A program made the translations under genes and the position numbers. From Streptomyces sp. NBC_01255 (GTDB lineage: Bacteria; Actinomycetota; Actinomycetes; Streptomycetales; Streptomycetaceae): DNA of 64,000 nt. Numbering within the stretch: position 1 is the stretch's first letter; every line of letters begins with the position of its first letter. This document shows, piece after piece, positions 37,782 to 46,240 of this stretch. The stretch is from positions 3,782,001-3,846,000 of the forward strand of contig NZ_CP108474.1 in NCBI RefSeq assembly GCF_036226445.1, written 5' to 3'. The notes under the pieces were generated by a model. It was not told the origin of the DNA. It did no database searches and was given only the letters and a program-made list of their open reading frames with translations.

Positions 37782-38326
37782 AGGTCTCGCTTCTCTCCTA
37801 CGCCGTCTCACGGGTGCGCCGGCCGAGGGGCGAAAGCGAAGCCACGGGCGGCGGGCGGAGCGGACCTGAGGGCCGCATCGACGTCCGCACCCGACTTGTC
37901 TCGCGTGTCTCGGGCACACCTATCACCATCCATTCTGCGGGATGCCGAAGAGGCGCGCGGCCGAGAACTTCCGCCGGTGACGCGCTACGCACGCTACCCC
38001 GTTCGCGGGCCTCCGCCCACCTGCCCGCCTCAAGTGGCCCGGATCGCGGACGGTCCGGGGACGGTCGGAAGGGGGTTCGACGGCGTCCGGAAGAGGATTC
38101 GGGGGCGGTCGGAAGAGAATTCGGGGGCCGCCGGAAGGGGGTTCGGGTGCGGTCGGAAAGAGGCCGGGAGCGACCGGAAGGGGGCCGGGGGGCGGTCCGG
38201 GGCGGTCCGAGGGCGGCCCGAAGGGTCCTCGCGCGGCCCCGGCAGCCCCGTTCCCCGGGCGGGCCGACGCACCGCCGTTCGCCGCGCCACGGTTCGTCCG
38301 GCGCGCCGGTGGGGCACTATGACGGA
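37782..38326. other. 545 bp region between DUF3027 and the MFS gene
   Basis: No gene is convincing here. It must hold the divergent promoters of DUF3027 and the MFS gene. Its distinctive content is a run of eight degenerate 22 bp tandem repeats (38063-38232). The part before it (37782-38062) shows nothing I can identify. Confidence 0.6.
38063..38232 (+). repeat. 22 bp tandem repeat (minisatellite), about eight units
   Basis: Units follow each other head to tail: 38063-38084, 38085-38106, 38107-38128, 38129-38150, 38151-38171, 38172-38193, 38194-38214 and a partial 38215-38232. The consensus is close to GGTCGGAAGGGGATTCGGGG plus GC. The first four are most alike and later units drift to GGCCGGGG forms. 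The purine-rich strand is the plus strand. It ends 94 bp before the MFS start codon. Confidence 0.85.
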
Positions 38327-39718
38327 GTGGCAGCCGCACGGTCCCCCGCACGATCCGAAGATCATGCCGGACCGCTCAGCCGAGCGGGCCGGGCGGTCGG
38401 ACGCGCCCTGCACCTGCCCTTCACCGGGACCGCGAAAGGCATCCGGAAGGCCACCCACGCCCATGGCGCGGGCGAGTCGGGGCTCGGCAAACTGATCGAG
38501 CTGCACGCCGTGAACGGCGCCGGCGACGTCATGATCACCGTCGCCCTCGCCTCCACCGTCTTCTTCTCCGTGCCCACCGACGAGGCCCGCGGCCGCGTCG
38601 CCCTCTACCTCGCCGTCACCATGGCCCCCTTCGTCCTGCTCGCCCCGGTGATCGGCCCGCTCCTGGACCGCATCCCGCACGGCAGGCGCGCGGCGATGGC
38701 GGGCGCGATGCTGACCCGCGCCGTCCTGGCGATCATGATGTCGGGCGCGGTCGCCACCGGCAGCGTGGAGCTGTACCCGGCGGCGCTGGGCGTGCTGGTC
38801 GCCTCGAAGGCGTACGGGGTGGTGCGCAGCGCGGTCGTCCCGCGCCTGCTCCCACCGAAGTTCTCCCTCGTGAAGGCGAACTCCCGGGTCACCCTCGCCG
38901 GGCTGCTCGCCACCGGGATCGCCGCGCCCATCGGGGCGGGGCTCCAGCTGATCGGGCCCCGGTATCCGCTGTACGGGGCGTGCACGCTGTTCCTGCTCGG
39001 GACGTTCTGGGCGCTGCGGATGCCGCCGAAGGTGGACTCGGCGAAGGGTGAACGGCGGGCGCACCTGCTGACGCACGGCGAGCGGAAACCGAGCCTGCGG
39101 ACGGTCGGCCCGTCCGTCCTGCACGGCCTGGAGGCGAACGCGGCGCAGCGCATGCTGTCGGGTTTCCTGATCTTCTTCCTGGCGTTCCTGCTGCGCGAGC
39201 ATCCGCTGTCGGGGCAGAGCGCCGCCGTCTCCCTGGGGATCGTGGGCGTGGCGGCGGGCGTGGGGAACGCGTGCGGCACGGCGGTCGGCTCACTCCTGCG
39301 CGACCGGGGTCACGGGCCCGAGGTGATCATCGCCACGATGATCACCGTGGTGTGCGGTACGGCGATCTGCGCGGCGATCTTCTTCGGCGGCGCGATGGTC
39401 GCCGTCCTCGGCGCGGTCGCGGGCCTCACGCAGGCCCTGTCGAAGCTGTCCCTGGACGCGCTGATCCAGCGGGACGTGCCGGAGGTGGTGCGGACGTCGG
39501 CGTTCGCGCGCTCGGAGACGGCGCTGCAGATGGCGTGGGTGGTGGGCGGAGCGATCGGCATCTCGCTGCCGCTGAACGGACAGCTGGGCATGGCCGTGGC
39601 GGCCGGGATCCTGGCGCTGGGCGCGCTCCTCGCCGTACGGGGCCTGCTCGCGGCGGCCCGCCGCCGCCCGGGCGGCCCGCCGGGCCCACAGGGCCGCTCG
39701 AAGGCGCGGGTGGCGTAG
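38327..39718 (+). CDS. MFS transporter
   Basis: 463 residues with a cytoplasmic N-terminal ~55 residues and about twelve TM segments. It begins (from GTG 38327) VAAARSPARSEDHAGPLSRA and the first helix is around GAGDVMITVALASTVFFSVP. The MFS loop motif appears as GPLLDRIPHGRRAAM. CACTAT lies 6 nt before the GTG, possibly a leaderless -10. It precedes the DUF2771 lipoprotein and mqnB-mqnD, a layout I recall from other Streptomyces genomes. Substrate unknown. Confidence 0.82.
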   Translation: MAAARSPARSEDHAGPLSRAGRAVGRALHLPFTGTAKGIRKATHAHGAGESGLGKLIELHAVNGAGDVMITVALASTVFFSVPTDEARGRVALYLAVTMAPFVLLAPVIGPLLDRIPHGRRAAMAGAMLTRAVLAIMMSGAVATGSVELYPAALGVLVASKAYGVVRSAVVPRLLPPKFSLVKANSRVTLAGLLATGIAAPIGAGLQLIGPRYPLYGACTLFLLGTFWALRMPPKVDSAKGERRAHLLTHGERKPSLRTVGPSVLHGLEANAAQRMLSGFLIFFLAFLLREHPLSGQSAAVSLGIVGVAAGVGNACGTAVGSLLRDRGHGPEVIIATMITVVCGTAICAAIFFGGAMVAVLGAVAGLTQALSKLSLDALIQRDVPEVVRTSAFARSETALQMAWVVGGAIGISLPLNGQLGMAVAAGILALGALLAVRGLLAAARRRPGGPPGPQGRSKARVA

Positions 39719-39933
39719 TACGGGCGTAGTACGGGCATGGTGCGGGCGTGGTCCGGGCGCGCTCCCAGGGGGCTCCGAGCCGGCTCCGGCCGTCAACCGA
39801 CGTCGATCCGGCGGTCTCCCGACGTCGCTGCGGCCACCTCTCCCGAGGTCGCTCCGGCGGTCTCCAGGTGTCTCCCGAGGTCACGGAGCGGCGGCGCGCC
39901 GTACCCCCGCGTGGCGCTGGCGCGGCGGCCCGA

Positions 39934-39939
39934 TAGCCT
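39934..39939 (+). promoter_or_regulatory. Putative leaderless -10 element of the DUF2771 gene
   Basis: TAGCCT lies 7 nt before ATG 39947. It is probably the start of the transcript that continues into mqnB and mqnD, since those genes follow without a promoter-sized gap. Confidence 0.55.
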
Positions 39940-39946
39940 TCGGCTC

Positions 39947-40429
39947 ATGACCGTTGCGTTCTTCTCCGGCTCGCGCCGCCGGGCCGCCGTCGCCCTCGGG
40001 GCCGTCTCCGCCGGGCTCCTCGTACTCTCCGCCTGCGACAAGCCGACTCCGATCGCGACTGTCACGGTCGGGTCCGACTCGATCCACTCCGAGGCCGCCT
40101 GCTACAACGACGGCGACGCCATCAAGGAGTCGCAGATCCAGCAGTGCCTCAACAAGAAGGCCGAGAAGTCCATCACCGTGGCGATGGACGACAAGGTCCG
40201 CTTCGGGGTCGACCCCGACATCGCGGACAACGGCTGGACGATCTTCCTCGGCGGCCAGCAGGCCGAGCCCGAGCCGTACAAGAAGACGTACCGGACCATT
40301 CCGGCCAGCGCCTTCTTCGCCGCCGGCCAGACCGGCGAGACGCCCGACAACACCCAGGTGACCATCGTCGAGAACACCGGCAAGAAGCTGACCGGTATCT
40401 GGCACTTCCAGCTGAAGAAGGAATCCTGA
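39947..40429 (+). CDS. DUF2771-family lipoprotein
   Basis: 160 residues. The N-terminal signal (RRRAAVALGAVSAGLLVLSACDK) ends in a lipobox LSAC, so it should be a membrane-anchored lipoprotein facing outwards. The rest contains the DUF2771 stretches SITVAMDDKVRFGVDPDIAD and KKLTGIWHFQLKKES. A pair of Cys residues lies in the mature part (AACYND, QQCLNK). It sits 7 bp before mqnB and is likely co-transcribed, although a role in menaquinone synthesis is not known. Confidence 0.85.
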   Translation: MTVAFFSGSRRRAAVALGAVSAGLLVLSACDKPTPIATVTVGSDSIHSEAACYNDGDAIKESQIQQCLNKKAEKSITVAMDDKVRFGVDPDIADNGWTIFLGGQQAEPEPYKKTYRTIPASAFFAAGQTGETPDNTQVTIVENTGKKLTGIWHFQLKKES

Positions 40430-40436
40430 TCCGCCG

Positions 40437-41195
40437 GTGGTCCACCGGATCCTGATCGTGACGGCCGTGGCGGCGGAGGCCGACTCCGTCGCCGCCGGCC
40501 TCGGTCACGACACCCCGGAGACCGCCTGGGAGCCCCTGGCGCTCCCGGGGGGTCTCACCCTGCGCCGCCACGCCGACGGAGTGGATCTCCTCGTCGGCGG
40601 GGTCGGACCGGCGGCCGTGGCCGCCGCGACGGGTACGGCGCTGGCCCACGCCTCGCTGTCCGGCACCGGCACCGGCGCCCCCTACGACCTCGTCGTCTCC
40701 GCCGGGATCGCCGGCGGATTCGCGCCGCACGCCCCGATCGGCACCGTCGTCGTCTCCGAGGCGATCGTCGCCGCCGACCTCGGCGCGGACACCCCGGACG
40801 GGTACCTCGCCGTCGAGGAGCTCGGCTTCGGACGGTCCGCGCACCCCGTACCGCACACCCTCACCGGCCCTCTCGCCGCCGCGCTGCACGCCGGCGACCG
40901 GCCGCACACCGTCGCGCCCGTCCTCACCGTCTCCACCGTCACCGGTACCGCCGGACGCACCGCCGAGCTGGCCGGGCGCCACCCGACGGCCGCCGCCGAG
41001 GCGATGGAGGGCTTCGGCGTCGCCGAGGCCGCCGCCGCGTACGGCGTGCCCGTCGTCGAGATCCGGGCCGTGTCGAACGCCGTCGGCCCGCGCGACCGCG
41101 CCGCCTGGCGGATCGGCGAGGCCCTGGACTCCCTCCGGCAGGCGTTCTCCCTGCTGGGCCCCGCTTTCTCCCTGTTCTCCCCGGAGGCGAAGTGA
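40437..41195 (+). CDS. mqnB: Futalosine hydrolase
   Basis: 252 residues of the nucleoside phosphorylase-like fold: MVHRILIVTAVAAEADSV at the start, SAGIAGGFAPHAPIGTVVVSE in the middle and AEAMEGFGVAEAAAAYGVPVVEIRAVSN near the end (the MEG ribose motif). It removes hypoxanthine from futalosine to give dehypoxanthinyl futalosine in the alternative menaquinone pathway. It overlaps mqnD by 4 nt (GTGA) and follows the DUF2771 lipoprotein. GTG start. Confidence 0.93.
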   Translation: MVHRILIVTAVAAEADSVAAGLGHDTPETAWEPLALPGGLTLRRHADGVDLLVGGVGPAAVAAATGTALAHASLSGTGTGAPYDLVVSAGIAGGFAPHAPIGTVVVSEAIVAADLGADTPDGYLAVEELGFGRSAHPVPHTLTGPLAAALHAGDRPHTVAPVLTVSTVTGTAGRTAELAGRHPTAAAEAMEGFGVAEAAAAYGVPVVEIRAVSNAVGPRDRAAWRIGEALDSLRQAFSLLGPAFSLFSPEAK

Positions 41196-42043
41196 AGCTG
41201 AAGATCGCCTACTCGCCCTGCCCGAACGACACCTTCGTCTTCGACGCCTGGGCCCACGGCCGCGTCCCGGGCGCCCCCCGGCTCGACGTGACCTTCGCCG
41301 ACATCGACGTCACCAACGGCTGGGCGGAGGGCGGCACCGACGACCACGACGTCCTGAAGGTCTCGTACGCCGTGCTGCCCTGGATCCTCGACGAGTACGC
41401 GCTGCTGCCCTGCGGCGGCGCCCTCGGCCGGGGCTGCGGCCCGCTCGTCCTGACCCGCGACTCGGGCACGGGGGCGGACCTCGCGGGGAAGACGGTCGCG
41501 GTGCCGAGCGAGCGCTCGACCGCGTACCTCCTCTTCCGGCTGTGGGCGGCCGAGAGCGTGCCGGGAGGCGTCGGGAACGTCGTCGTCATGCCGTTCCACG
41601 AGATCATGCCCGCCGTCCGCGACGGCAAGGTCGACGCGGGGCTCGTCATCCACGAGGCCCGCTTCACGTACCAGAGCTACGGCCTGCACTGCCTCGCCGA
41701 CATGGGCGAGCACTGGGAGGCCACGACCGGGCTCCCGATCCCGCTCGGCGCGATCGTCGCCCGCCGCTCCCTGGGCGAGGAGACCCTGCGGCTGCTCGCC
41801 GAGTCGGCCCGTACGTCCGTGCGGATGGCCTGGGACGACCCGGCGGTCTCCCGGCCGTACGTCCTGGAGCACGCCCAGGAGATGGACCCGAAGGTGGCCG
41901 ACCAGCACATCGGCCTCTACGTCAACGAGTTCACGGCCGACCTGGGCGAACACGGCTACGCGGCGGTCCGCGGGCTGCTCACCCGCGCCGCGGCCGAGGG
42001 ACTCGTACCGCCCCTCGGCCCGGACGCGCTGGCGTTCCCGTGA
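41192..42043 (+). CDS. mqnD: 1,4-dihydroxy-6-naphthoate synthase
   Basis: 283 residues: MKLKIAYSPCPNDTFVFDAW is the diagnostic N-terminus of MqnD. A substrate-binding-protein-like fold follows (DVLKVSYAVLPWILDEYALLPCGGALG, GLVIHEARFTYQSYGLHCLAD). It converts cyclic dehypoxanthinylfutalosine to 1,4-dihydroxy-6-naphthoate, the fourth step of the futalosine route. The GTG overlaps the mqnB stop, so the genes are translationally coupled. The gene is convergent with a cold-shock gene. Confidence 0.95.
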   Translation: MKLKIAYSPCPNDTFVFDAWAHGRVPGAPRLDVTFADIDVTNGWAEGGTDDHDVLKVSYAVLPWILDEYALLPCGGALGRGCGPLVLTRDSGTGADLAGKTVAVPSERSTAYLLFRLWAAESVPGGVGNVVVMPFHEIMPAVRDGKVDAGLVIHEARFTYQSYGLHCLADMGEHWEATTGLPIPLGAIVARRSLGEETLRLLAESARTSVRMAWDDPAVSRPYVLEHAQEMDPKVADQHIGLYVNEFTADLGEHGYAAVRGLLTRAAAEGLVPPLGPDALAFP

Positions 42044-42062
42044 TCCGGGTCCTCCCCGGGTC

Positions 42063-42446
42063 CTACACGTCGAGCTGGTCGGCGACCGCGCGCAGCAGGC
42101 CGGCGATCTTCTTGCCCTGGGTCTTCTCCGGGTAGCGGCCCCGCTCGAGCGCCGGCGTGATGTTCTCCAGGAGCGTCGTCAGGTCCTGGACGATGGACGC
42201 CAGTTCGTCGGGCTTACGGCGCTGCGCGGCGGCGACGGACGGCGTCGGGTCGAGGATCGCCACGGAGAGCGCCTGATCGCCGCGCTGGCCTGCGACGACC
42301 CCGAACTCGACCCTTTGGCCCGGCTTCAGCGCGTCGACTCCGGCAGGGAGCACCGACGAGTGCACGAAGACGTCGCCGCCGTCGTCGCGGGAGAGAAAGC
42401 CGAAGCCCTTCTCGCTGTTGAACCATTTGACCTTGCCGGTAGGCAA
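42063..42446 (-). CDS. Cold-shock-domain protein with C-terminal extension
   Basis: 127 residues from TTG 42446. The CSD has RNP1 KGFGFLSRDDGG and RNP2 DVFVHSSVL following PTGKVKWFNSE. A C-terminal extension of about 60 residues (RKPDELASIVQDLTTLLENI, ending LLRAVADQLDV) is present in the larger actinobacterial CSPs and is predicted helical. An alternative start is the GTG at 42455. The 5' untranslated region seems long: a TTGACG -35-like box is found about 110 bp upstream (42557-42562), as expected for cold-shock mRNAs. Acts as an RNA chaperone. Confidence 0.9.
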   Translation of the reverse strand: MPTGKVKWFNSEKGFGFLSRDDGGDVFVHSSVLPAGVDALKPGQRVEFGVVAGQRGDQALSVAILDPTPSVAAAQRRKPDELASIVQDLTTLLENITPALERGRYPEKTQGKKIAGLLRAVADQLDV

Positions 42447-42686
42447 AGCACGCACCCCATTCCACCAGTCAGCCGAACCACTGTCGTCGCGGATCAGGCC
42501 GTCCAGCGTTTGCTCGTGCCTGCCGTCGTTCGAAGCCTCCCCAGCTCTGTACCCCCCGTCAAGCAGCTCCACCCCTCCAGGCCACTAGTCCTGGCCGGGA
42601 TCGATCGCAGCTCGCCGGGGCGAGAAGGCACGGACATCACAGCACACGTACGGGACCCCCTGAGAGCGGATTACCCCTGGACGTAC

Positions 42687-42729
42687 GACAAACCCCCCTC
42701 CCGTAGTGAATACGGGAGGGGGGTTTGTC
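42687..42729. terminator. Perfect 19 bp stem terminator overlapping the integrase stop
   Basis: The arms 42687-42705 and 42711-42729 pair perfectly over 19 bp around the loop GTGAA. The right arm starts inside the TGA of the integrase gene (42728-42730). In both directions a C- or G-run is followed by TTTGTC or AAACC, so it can act bidirectionally. It is the longest perfect hairpin I see in the window. Confidence 0.85.
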
Positions 42730-44098
42730 AGGTCGGCCGCTCCCGCTCATACGCGTCCAGGCGGCCTCGCAGCGTCATGGGCAGCTCTGTCGACCCATAG
42801 GCCTCGGCCAGGGCCTCGCGCGTCTCAGGGTCTTCGAGGAGGTGAGGGGACGCCCAGTGCCGGGGAACGTTCCATCCGCACCAGATCCAGTCCGCCGGTT
42901 CCGGCATCACGAGCTTCTGCTCCGCCGCGATCCTTCCGATCTCACCGAGGTCGAGCACGGCCCCGGAGCGGCTGCCGCGGGCCATGTCCGGCAGGCAGTC
43001 GCGCCAGACCCACATGGTCACCTTGTACTCCTTCAGGAAGGACCGGCGGTCGTCCTGGTCCTTCTCGTCCCACACCTCCCCGTACTGTCGCCCGGTCGGC
43101 CTGATGTGCGGATTCCTGCGTTCCTCTTGCTGCTTCTTCAGGTGCCGCACCGTGCCGGACAACGACTTGTGCATCCGCCAGTAGGACTCCTCCTGGCCTT
43201 CGCCGTCGCATTTCCCCGCAAGGAAGTCGCCCTCGAGCCGGGTGAGCCGCGCCCCGGCCGCTGCGAGTTCCTTCTCGACCGAAGGGCCCGCGCCCGCTCG
43301 GTCGTACTGCTGCCACTGCCCGACGCTCTGGAGGACGATGTCCTCGGCGACCCGGTCCAGTTCCTCACACGCGATGTAGGCCCCCTTCTTGCAGGAGCCA
43401 CCGCGGAATCGGTTGGTGCACCGGTAGGAGTACCGCGAAGGAGACCGGGTGCCGTCCTTGCGCTGTGCCCCGGAGGTCGAGACCCGGGCCAGCGATGCGC
43501 CGCATTCTCCGCACTTGGCGATTCCGGCGAGCAGGCTCTTGGCGGCTCGGGTTCCGGGCCCCTTGGCGCTCGTCTCCTTCGGAGCGATTCTCTCGACCAG
43601 GTCGAACCACTCGTCCATTTCCGCGTGCGGACGGTCCGGCAGGATAAAGGGCTCGCCGTCATCGCCGAGAACGGCTTCGCCCTTGTACGTGTAGATACCC
43701 GGGAACCAGTTCGAGCGGACCATCTTGTTGATGATCGTGGCCTGCCACATGACCCCCTTCGGGACCTGCCCCTTCCGCTCCCGCAGATGATCACTCCACG
43801 TGAGAACGCCCTTCTCGTTGAGCTCCTTGGCGATCCTGTGGGTGGTCTGCTTCCTCCCACCGATCCGCGTCTTGATCTCGTCGGCACGGTGGTTGAGCCA
43901 GCGGCCGAGCCGAGGCCGCCTGAACGGAGACAGTCCGCCGGACACGTCCGTGTCCTCGGCCTCGCCGACGAGGATGCCCGCCACGTGTGGTGCGTTGACG
44001 TAGTGCTCGATTCCCCGCCGCTGCCGCGCGATGGCGGTCGACTCGTCGGAGTCGGACGACAGCCGCAGGCACGCCAGGTAGCGCAGATCGGATTTCAT
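42728..44098 (-). pseudogene. Large serine recombinase/integrase with internal deletion
   Basis: 456 residues in one open frame. It begins like a serine integrase (MKSDLRYLACLRLSSDSDES then TAIARQRRGIEHYV, with the catalytic-Ser and RQ region). After PRLGRWLNHRADEIKTRIGG it jumps straight into the recombinase-domain segment RIAKELNEKGVLTWSD. The remainder of the resolvase domain, where VAWKLDRLAR and the dimer helix should be, is missing. The zinc ribbon (KCGECGASLA and CTNRFRGGSCKK) and the coiled C-terminus are present. It therefore looks like an in-frame deleted, probably inactive integrase left by an old element. The start may be ATG 44104 or 44098. Confidence 0.75.
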
Positions 44099-44235
44099 GA
44101 ACATCAAGGTGCGTGCGTGCCCAGGCGAACCGCTAGGACGTACAGGTAGGCACGTTTGTTCTGATGCTCACGCTCGGGAGTCTCTGACAAGACGGCGCCC
44201 CAATGTCCTTCCGGCCCGGGAACTACCCTGGCCGG

Positions 44236-44514
44236 ATGCGTACTGAAATCCCCGCCGTACCGGTGAACGACAGCGCCCCTGGTGACGGACTCGTCAAGGT
44301 CGGTGTCGTGCTCTTCGGCGTGGGGGCGGTGGCGACGCTGGTCACGGTGGCTCCGCTGTTCCTGGGGACCGAGCCGTTCCCCACCGTCGCGTACACCGTC
44401 TCCATGCTCATGGGCGTCGGATTCGCCGTCGCCGCCGCCGGGGTGCTGCGGTCGATCGCGGCCCAGCGGCGGCAGGCCCGGGAAGGTGCGGCCGCGGCCG
44501 TTCAGGCCCGGTAG
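44236..44514 (+). CDS. Small two-TM membrane protein
   Basis: 92 residues: MRTEIPAVPVNDSAPGDGLV, then two hydrophobic helices (KVGVVLFGVGAVATLVTVAPL; TVSMLMGVGFAVAAAGVL) and a basic tail rich in Ala, Arg and Gln. TACCCT lies 6 nt before ATG 44236, with no Shine-Dalgarno sequence. Its 3' end overlaps the convergent HAD gene by 13 bp. The type is common in Streptomyces and has no known function. Confidence 0.65.
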   Translation: MRTEIPAVPVNDSAPGDGLVKVGVVLFGVGAVATLVTVAPLFLGTEPFPTVAYTVSMLMGVGFAVAAAGVLRSIAAQRRQAREGAAAAVQAR

Positions 44515-45146
44515 GTCTCCAGCCAGGGGCGGAAGTCCGTCAGGTCCGTGAGGACCACGTCCGCGCCGGCCGCGCGCAGCTCCTCGGGGGCGCAGGGGCC
44601 GGTCGCGACGGCCACCGCGAGGGCGCCCGCCGTGGCGGCGCCCCGGACGTCGCCGACGTGGTCGCCGACGTACACCTGGGCGTCGTGGGCGCGCAGGGCC
44701 TCGGCCTTGCCCTCGGCCCAGAGGCCGCCGACGACGGCGTCCGGCTCGATCCCGAGGTGCTCGAGGTGCAGCTCGGCGTGCGGGCCGTTCTTGGCGGTGA
44801 CGACGATCGTGCGGCCGCCCGCGTCGCGCACGGCCTGGATCGCGTCCCGGGCGCCCGGCATCGGCGGCGAGGGCTCGATGGCGTACGCCGGGTAGAGCGC
44901 GCGGTAGCGCACCACCATCTCCGCGACCTGTTCCTCGGGGAACCAGTACGCCATCTCGTGTTCGAGGGGCGGGCCGAGGCGGGTGACGACCAGGTCGGCG
45001 TCGATCGTCGCGCCGGTCTCGGCGGCGAAGGCCTCCCAGGCGGCCTTGATGCCGGGGCGGCTGTCGATCAGCGTCAGGTCGAGGTCGAAGCCGACGGTGA
45101 GGGTGCGTGTGGGGGTGGTGCGGGTGGGCGTCTCGGTCGTCGTCAT
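44502..45146 (-). CDS. HAD-superfamily phosphatase, Gph/PGP-like
   Basis: 214 residues. Motif I is GFDLDLTLIDSRPG (Asp nucleophile and Asp+2), motif II VVTAKNG (with T as the Ser/Thr), and motif III/IV AQVYVGDHVGDVRGAATAG. The N-terminal cap is the helical C1 type. This fits a phosphoglycolate phosphatase-like enzyme. It is divergent from the siderophore permease operon (89 bp). Substrate not determinable. Confidence 0.85.
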   Translation of the reverse strand: MTTTETPTRTTPTRTLTVGFDLDLTLIDSRPGIKAAWEAFAAETGATIDADLVVTRLGPPLEHEMAYWFPEEQVAEMVVRYRALYPAYAIEPSPPMPGARDAIQAVRDAGGRTIVVTAKNGPHAELHLEHLGIEPDAVVGGLWAEGKAEALRAHDAQVYVGDHVGDVRGAATAGALAVAVATGPCAPEELRAAGADVVLTDLTDFRPWLETYRA

Positions 45147-45198
45147 GGGGCCATTCTGCGGGAACTCGGGTACCTGCGTTCGAATAATCGGTGCTGCT

Positions 45199-45217
45199 TA
45201 CACTGAGGCGAGCCTTA
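45199..45217 (+). promoter_or_regulatory. -10 and degenerate iron box of the FecCD importer operon
   Basis: TACACT (45199-45204) is a good -10 and is directly followed by GAGGCGAGCCTTA, so that TGAGGCGAGCCTTA (45204-45217) matches the actinobacterial iron-box core TTAGGCTAACCTAA at 10 of 14 positions. A DmdR/IdeR-type repressor bound here would block transcription in iron-rich conditions. The match is degenerate and needs testing. Confidence 0.5.
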
Positions 45218-45235
45218 CCGAACCGATGGGTCCCC

Positions 45236-46240
45236 ATGCCAGCCGCTTTCCCTTCCAGACGGGTCCTCGCGACCTCGGCGGCTGTCGTCGCCCTGCTGCT
45301 CGCCGTCCTCCTGAGCCTCACCGTCGGCGCCCGCGCCATCGCCCCCTCGACCGTCTTCGACGCCCTGCTGCACGGCGGGACGAGTGACGACGCCGAGGTC
45401 GTACGGCAGCTCCGCGTCCCCCGGACCCTCATCGGGCTGATGGTCGGCACCGCGCTCGCCCTCGCCGGCACCGCCCTCCAGGGCATCACCCGCAACCCGA
45501 TCGCCGACCCCGGCATCCTCGGCATCAGCCAGGGGTCGTCGGTGGCCGTCGTCCTCGCCATCGCCTTCTTCGGGGTGCACGACCTGAGCGGGTACGTGTG
45601 GTTCGCCTTCGTCGGCGCCGCGCTCGCCTCGGTCGCCGTCTACGCCATCGCCTCCGGCGGCCGCGGCGGTGCCACCCCCGTGAAGCTGGCGCTCGGCGGG
45701 GCCGCGATCAACGCCCTGCTGCTCTCCGTCACCACCGGCGTCCTCACGACCAAGGCCTCGGCGCTCGACGAGTTCCGGTTCTGGCAGATCGGCTCCCTCG
45801 ACGGGCGCGACACCGAGATCGTCGGCCAGATCTGGCCCTTCCTGCTGCTCGGCACCGTCCTCGTGCTCTCGGTGGCCCGCGGCCTCGACGCGCTGGCGCT
45901 CGGCGACGACGTCGCCAAGGGCCTCGGGCAGCGGGTCGCGACCGTCCGGATCGTCGGCGGACTCGGAGCGACCGTCCTGACCGGCGCCGCCGTGGCCGCC
46001 GCCGGGCCCGTCGCCTTCGTCGGCCTCGCCGTACCGCACATCGCGCGGGCCGTCGTCGGCTCCGACCACCGCTGGGTCCTGCCGATGGCCGCGCTCATCG
46101 GGCCGGTGATGCTGCTCGTCGCGGACGTCGCCGGGCGGGTCGTCTTCCCGCCGGGCGAGATCCCCGCCGGGGTCATGACCGCGCTGATCGGGGTGCCGTT
46201 CCTGGTCACCCTGGTGCGGCGGAAGGCGGTGCCCGCGTGA
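45236..46240 (+). CDS. FecCD-family iron-siderophore ABC permease (first subunit)
   Basis: 334 residues, about nine or ten TM helices. Signatures of the BtuC/FecCD family: RVPRTLIGLMVGTALALAGTALQGITRNPIADPGILG, then GISQGSSVAVV and GPVAFVGLAVPHIAR. It makes half of the membrane channel for siderophore import. The ATG at 45236 follows a possible iron box. It overlaps the second permease by 4 nt (GTGA). No substrate-binding protein gene is adjacent. Confidence 0.92.
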   Translation: MPAAFPSRRVLATSAAVVALLLAVLLSLTVGARAIAPSTVFDALLHGGTSDDAEVVRQLRVPRTLIGLMVGTALALAGTALQGITRNPIADPGILGISQGSSVAVVLAIAFFGVHDLSGYVWFAFVGAALASVAVYAIASGGRGGATPVKLALGGAAINALLLSVTTGVLTTKASALDEFRFWQIGSLDGRDTEIVGQIWPFLLLGTVLVLSVARGLDALALGDDVAKGLGQRVATVRIVGGLGATVLTGAAVAAAGPVAFVGLAVPHIARAVVGSDHRWVLPMAALIGPVMLLVADVAGRVVFPPGEIPAGVMTALIGVPFLVTLVRRKAVPA

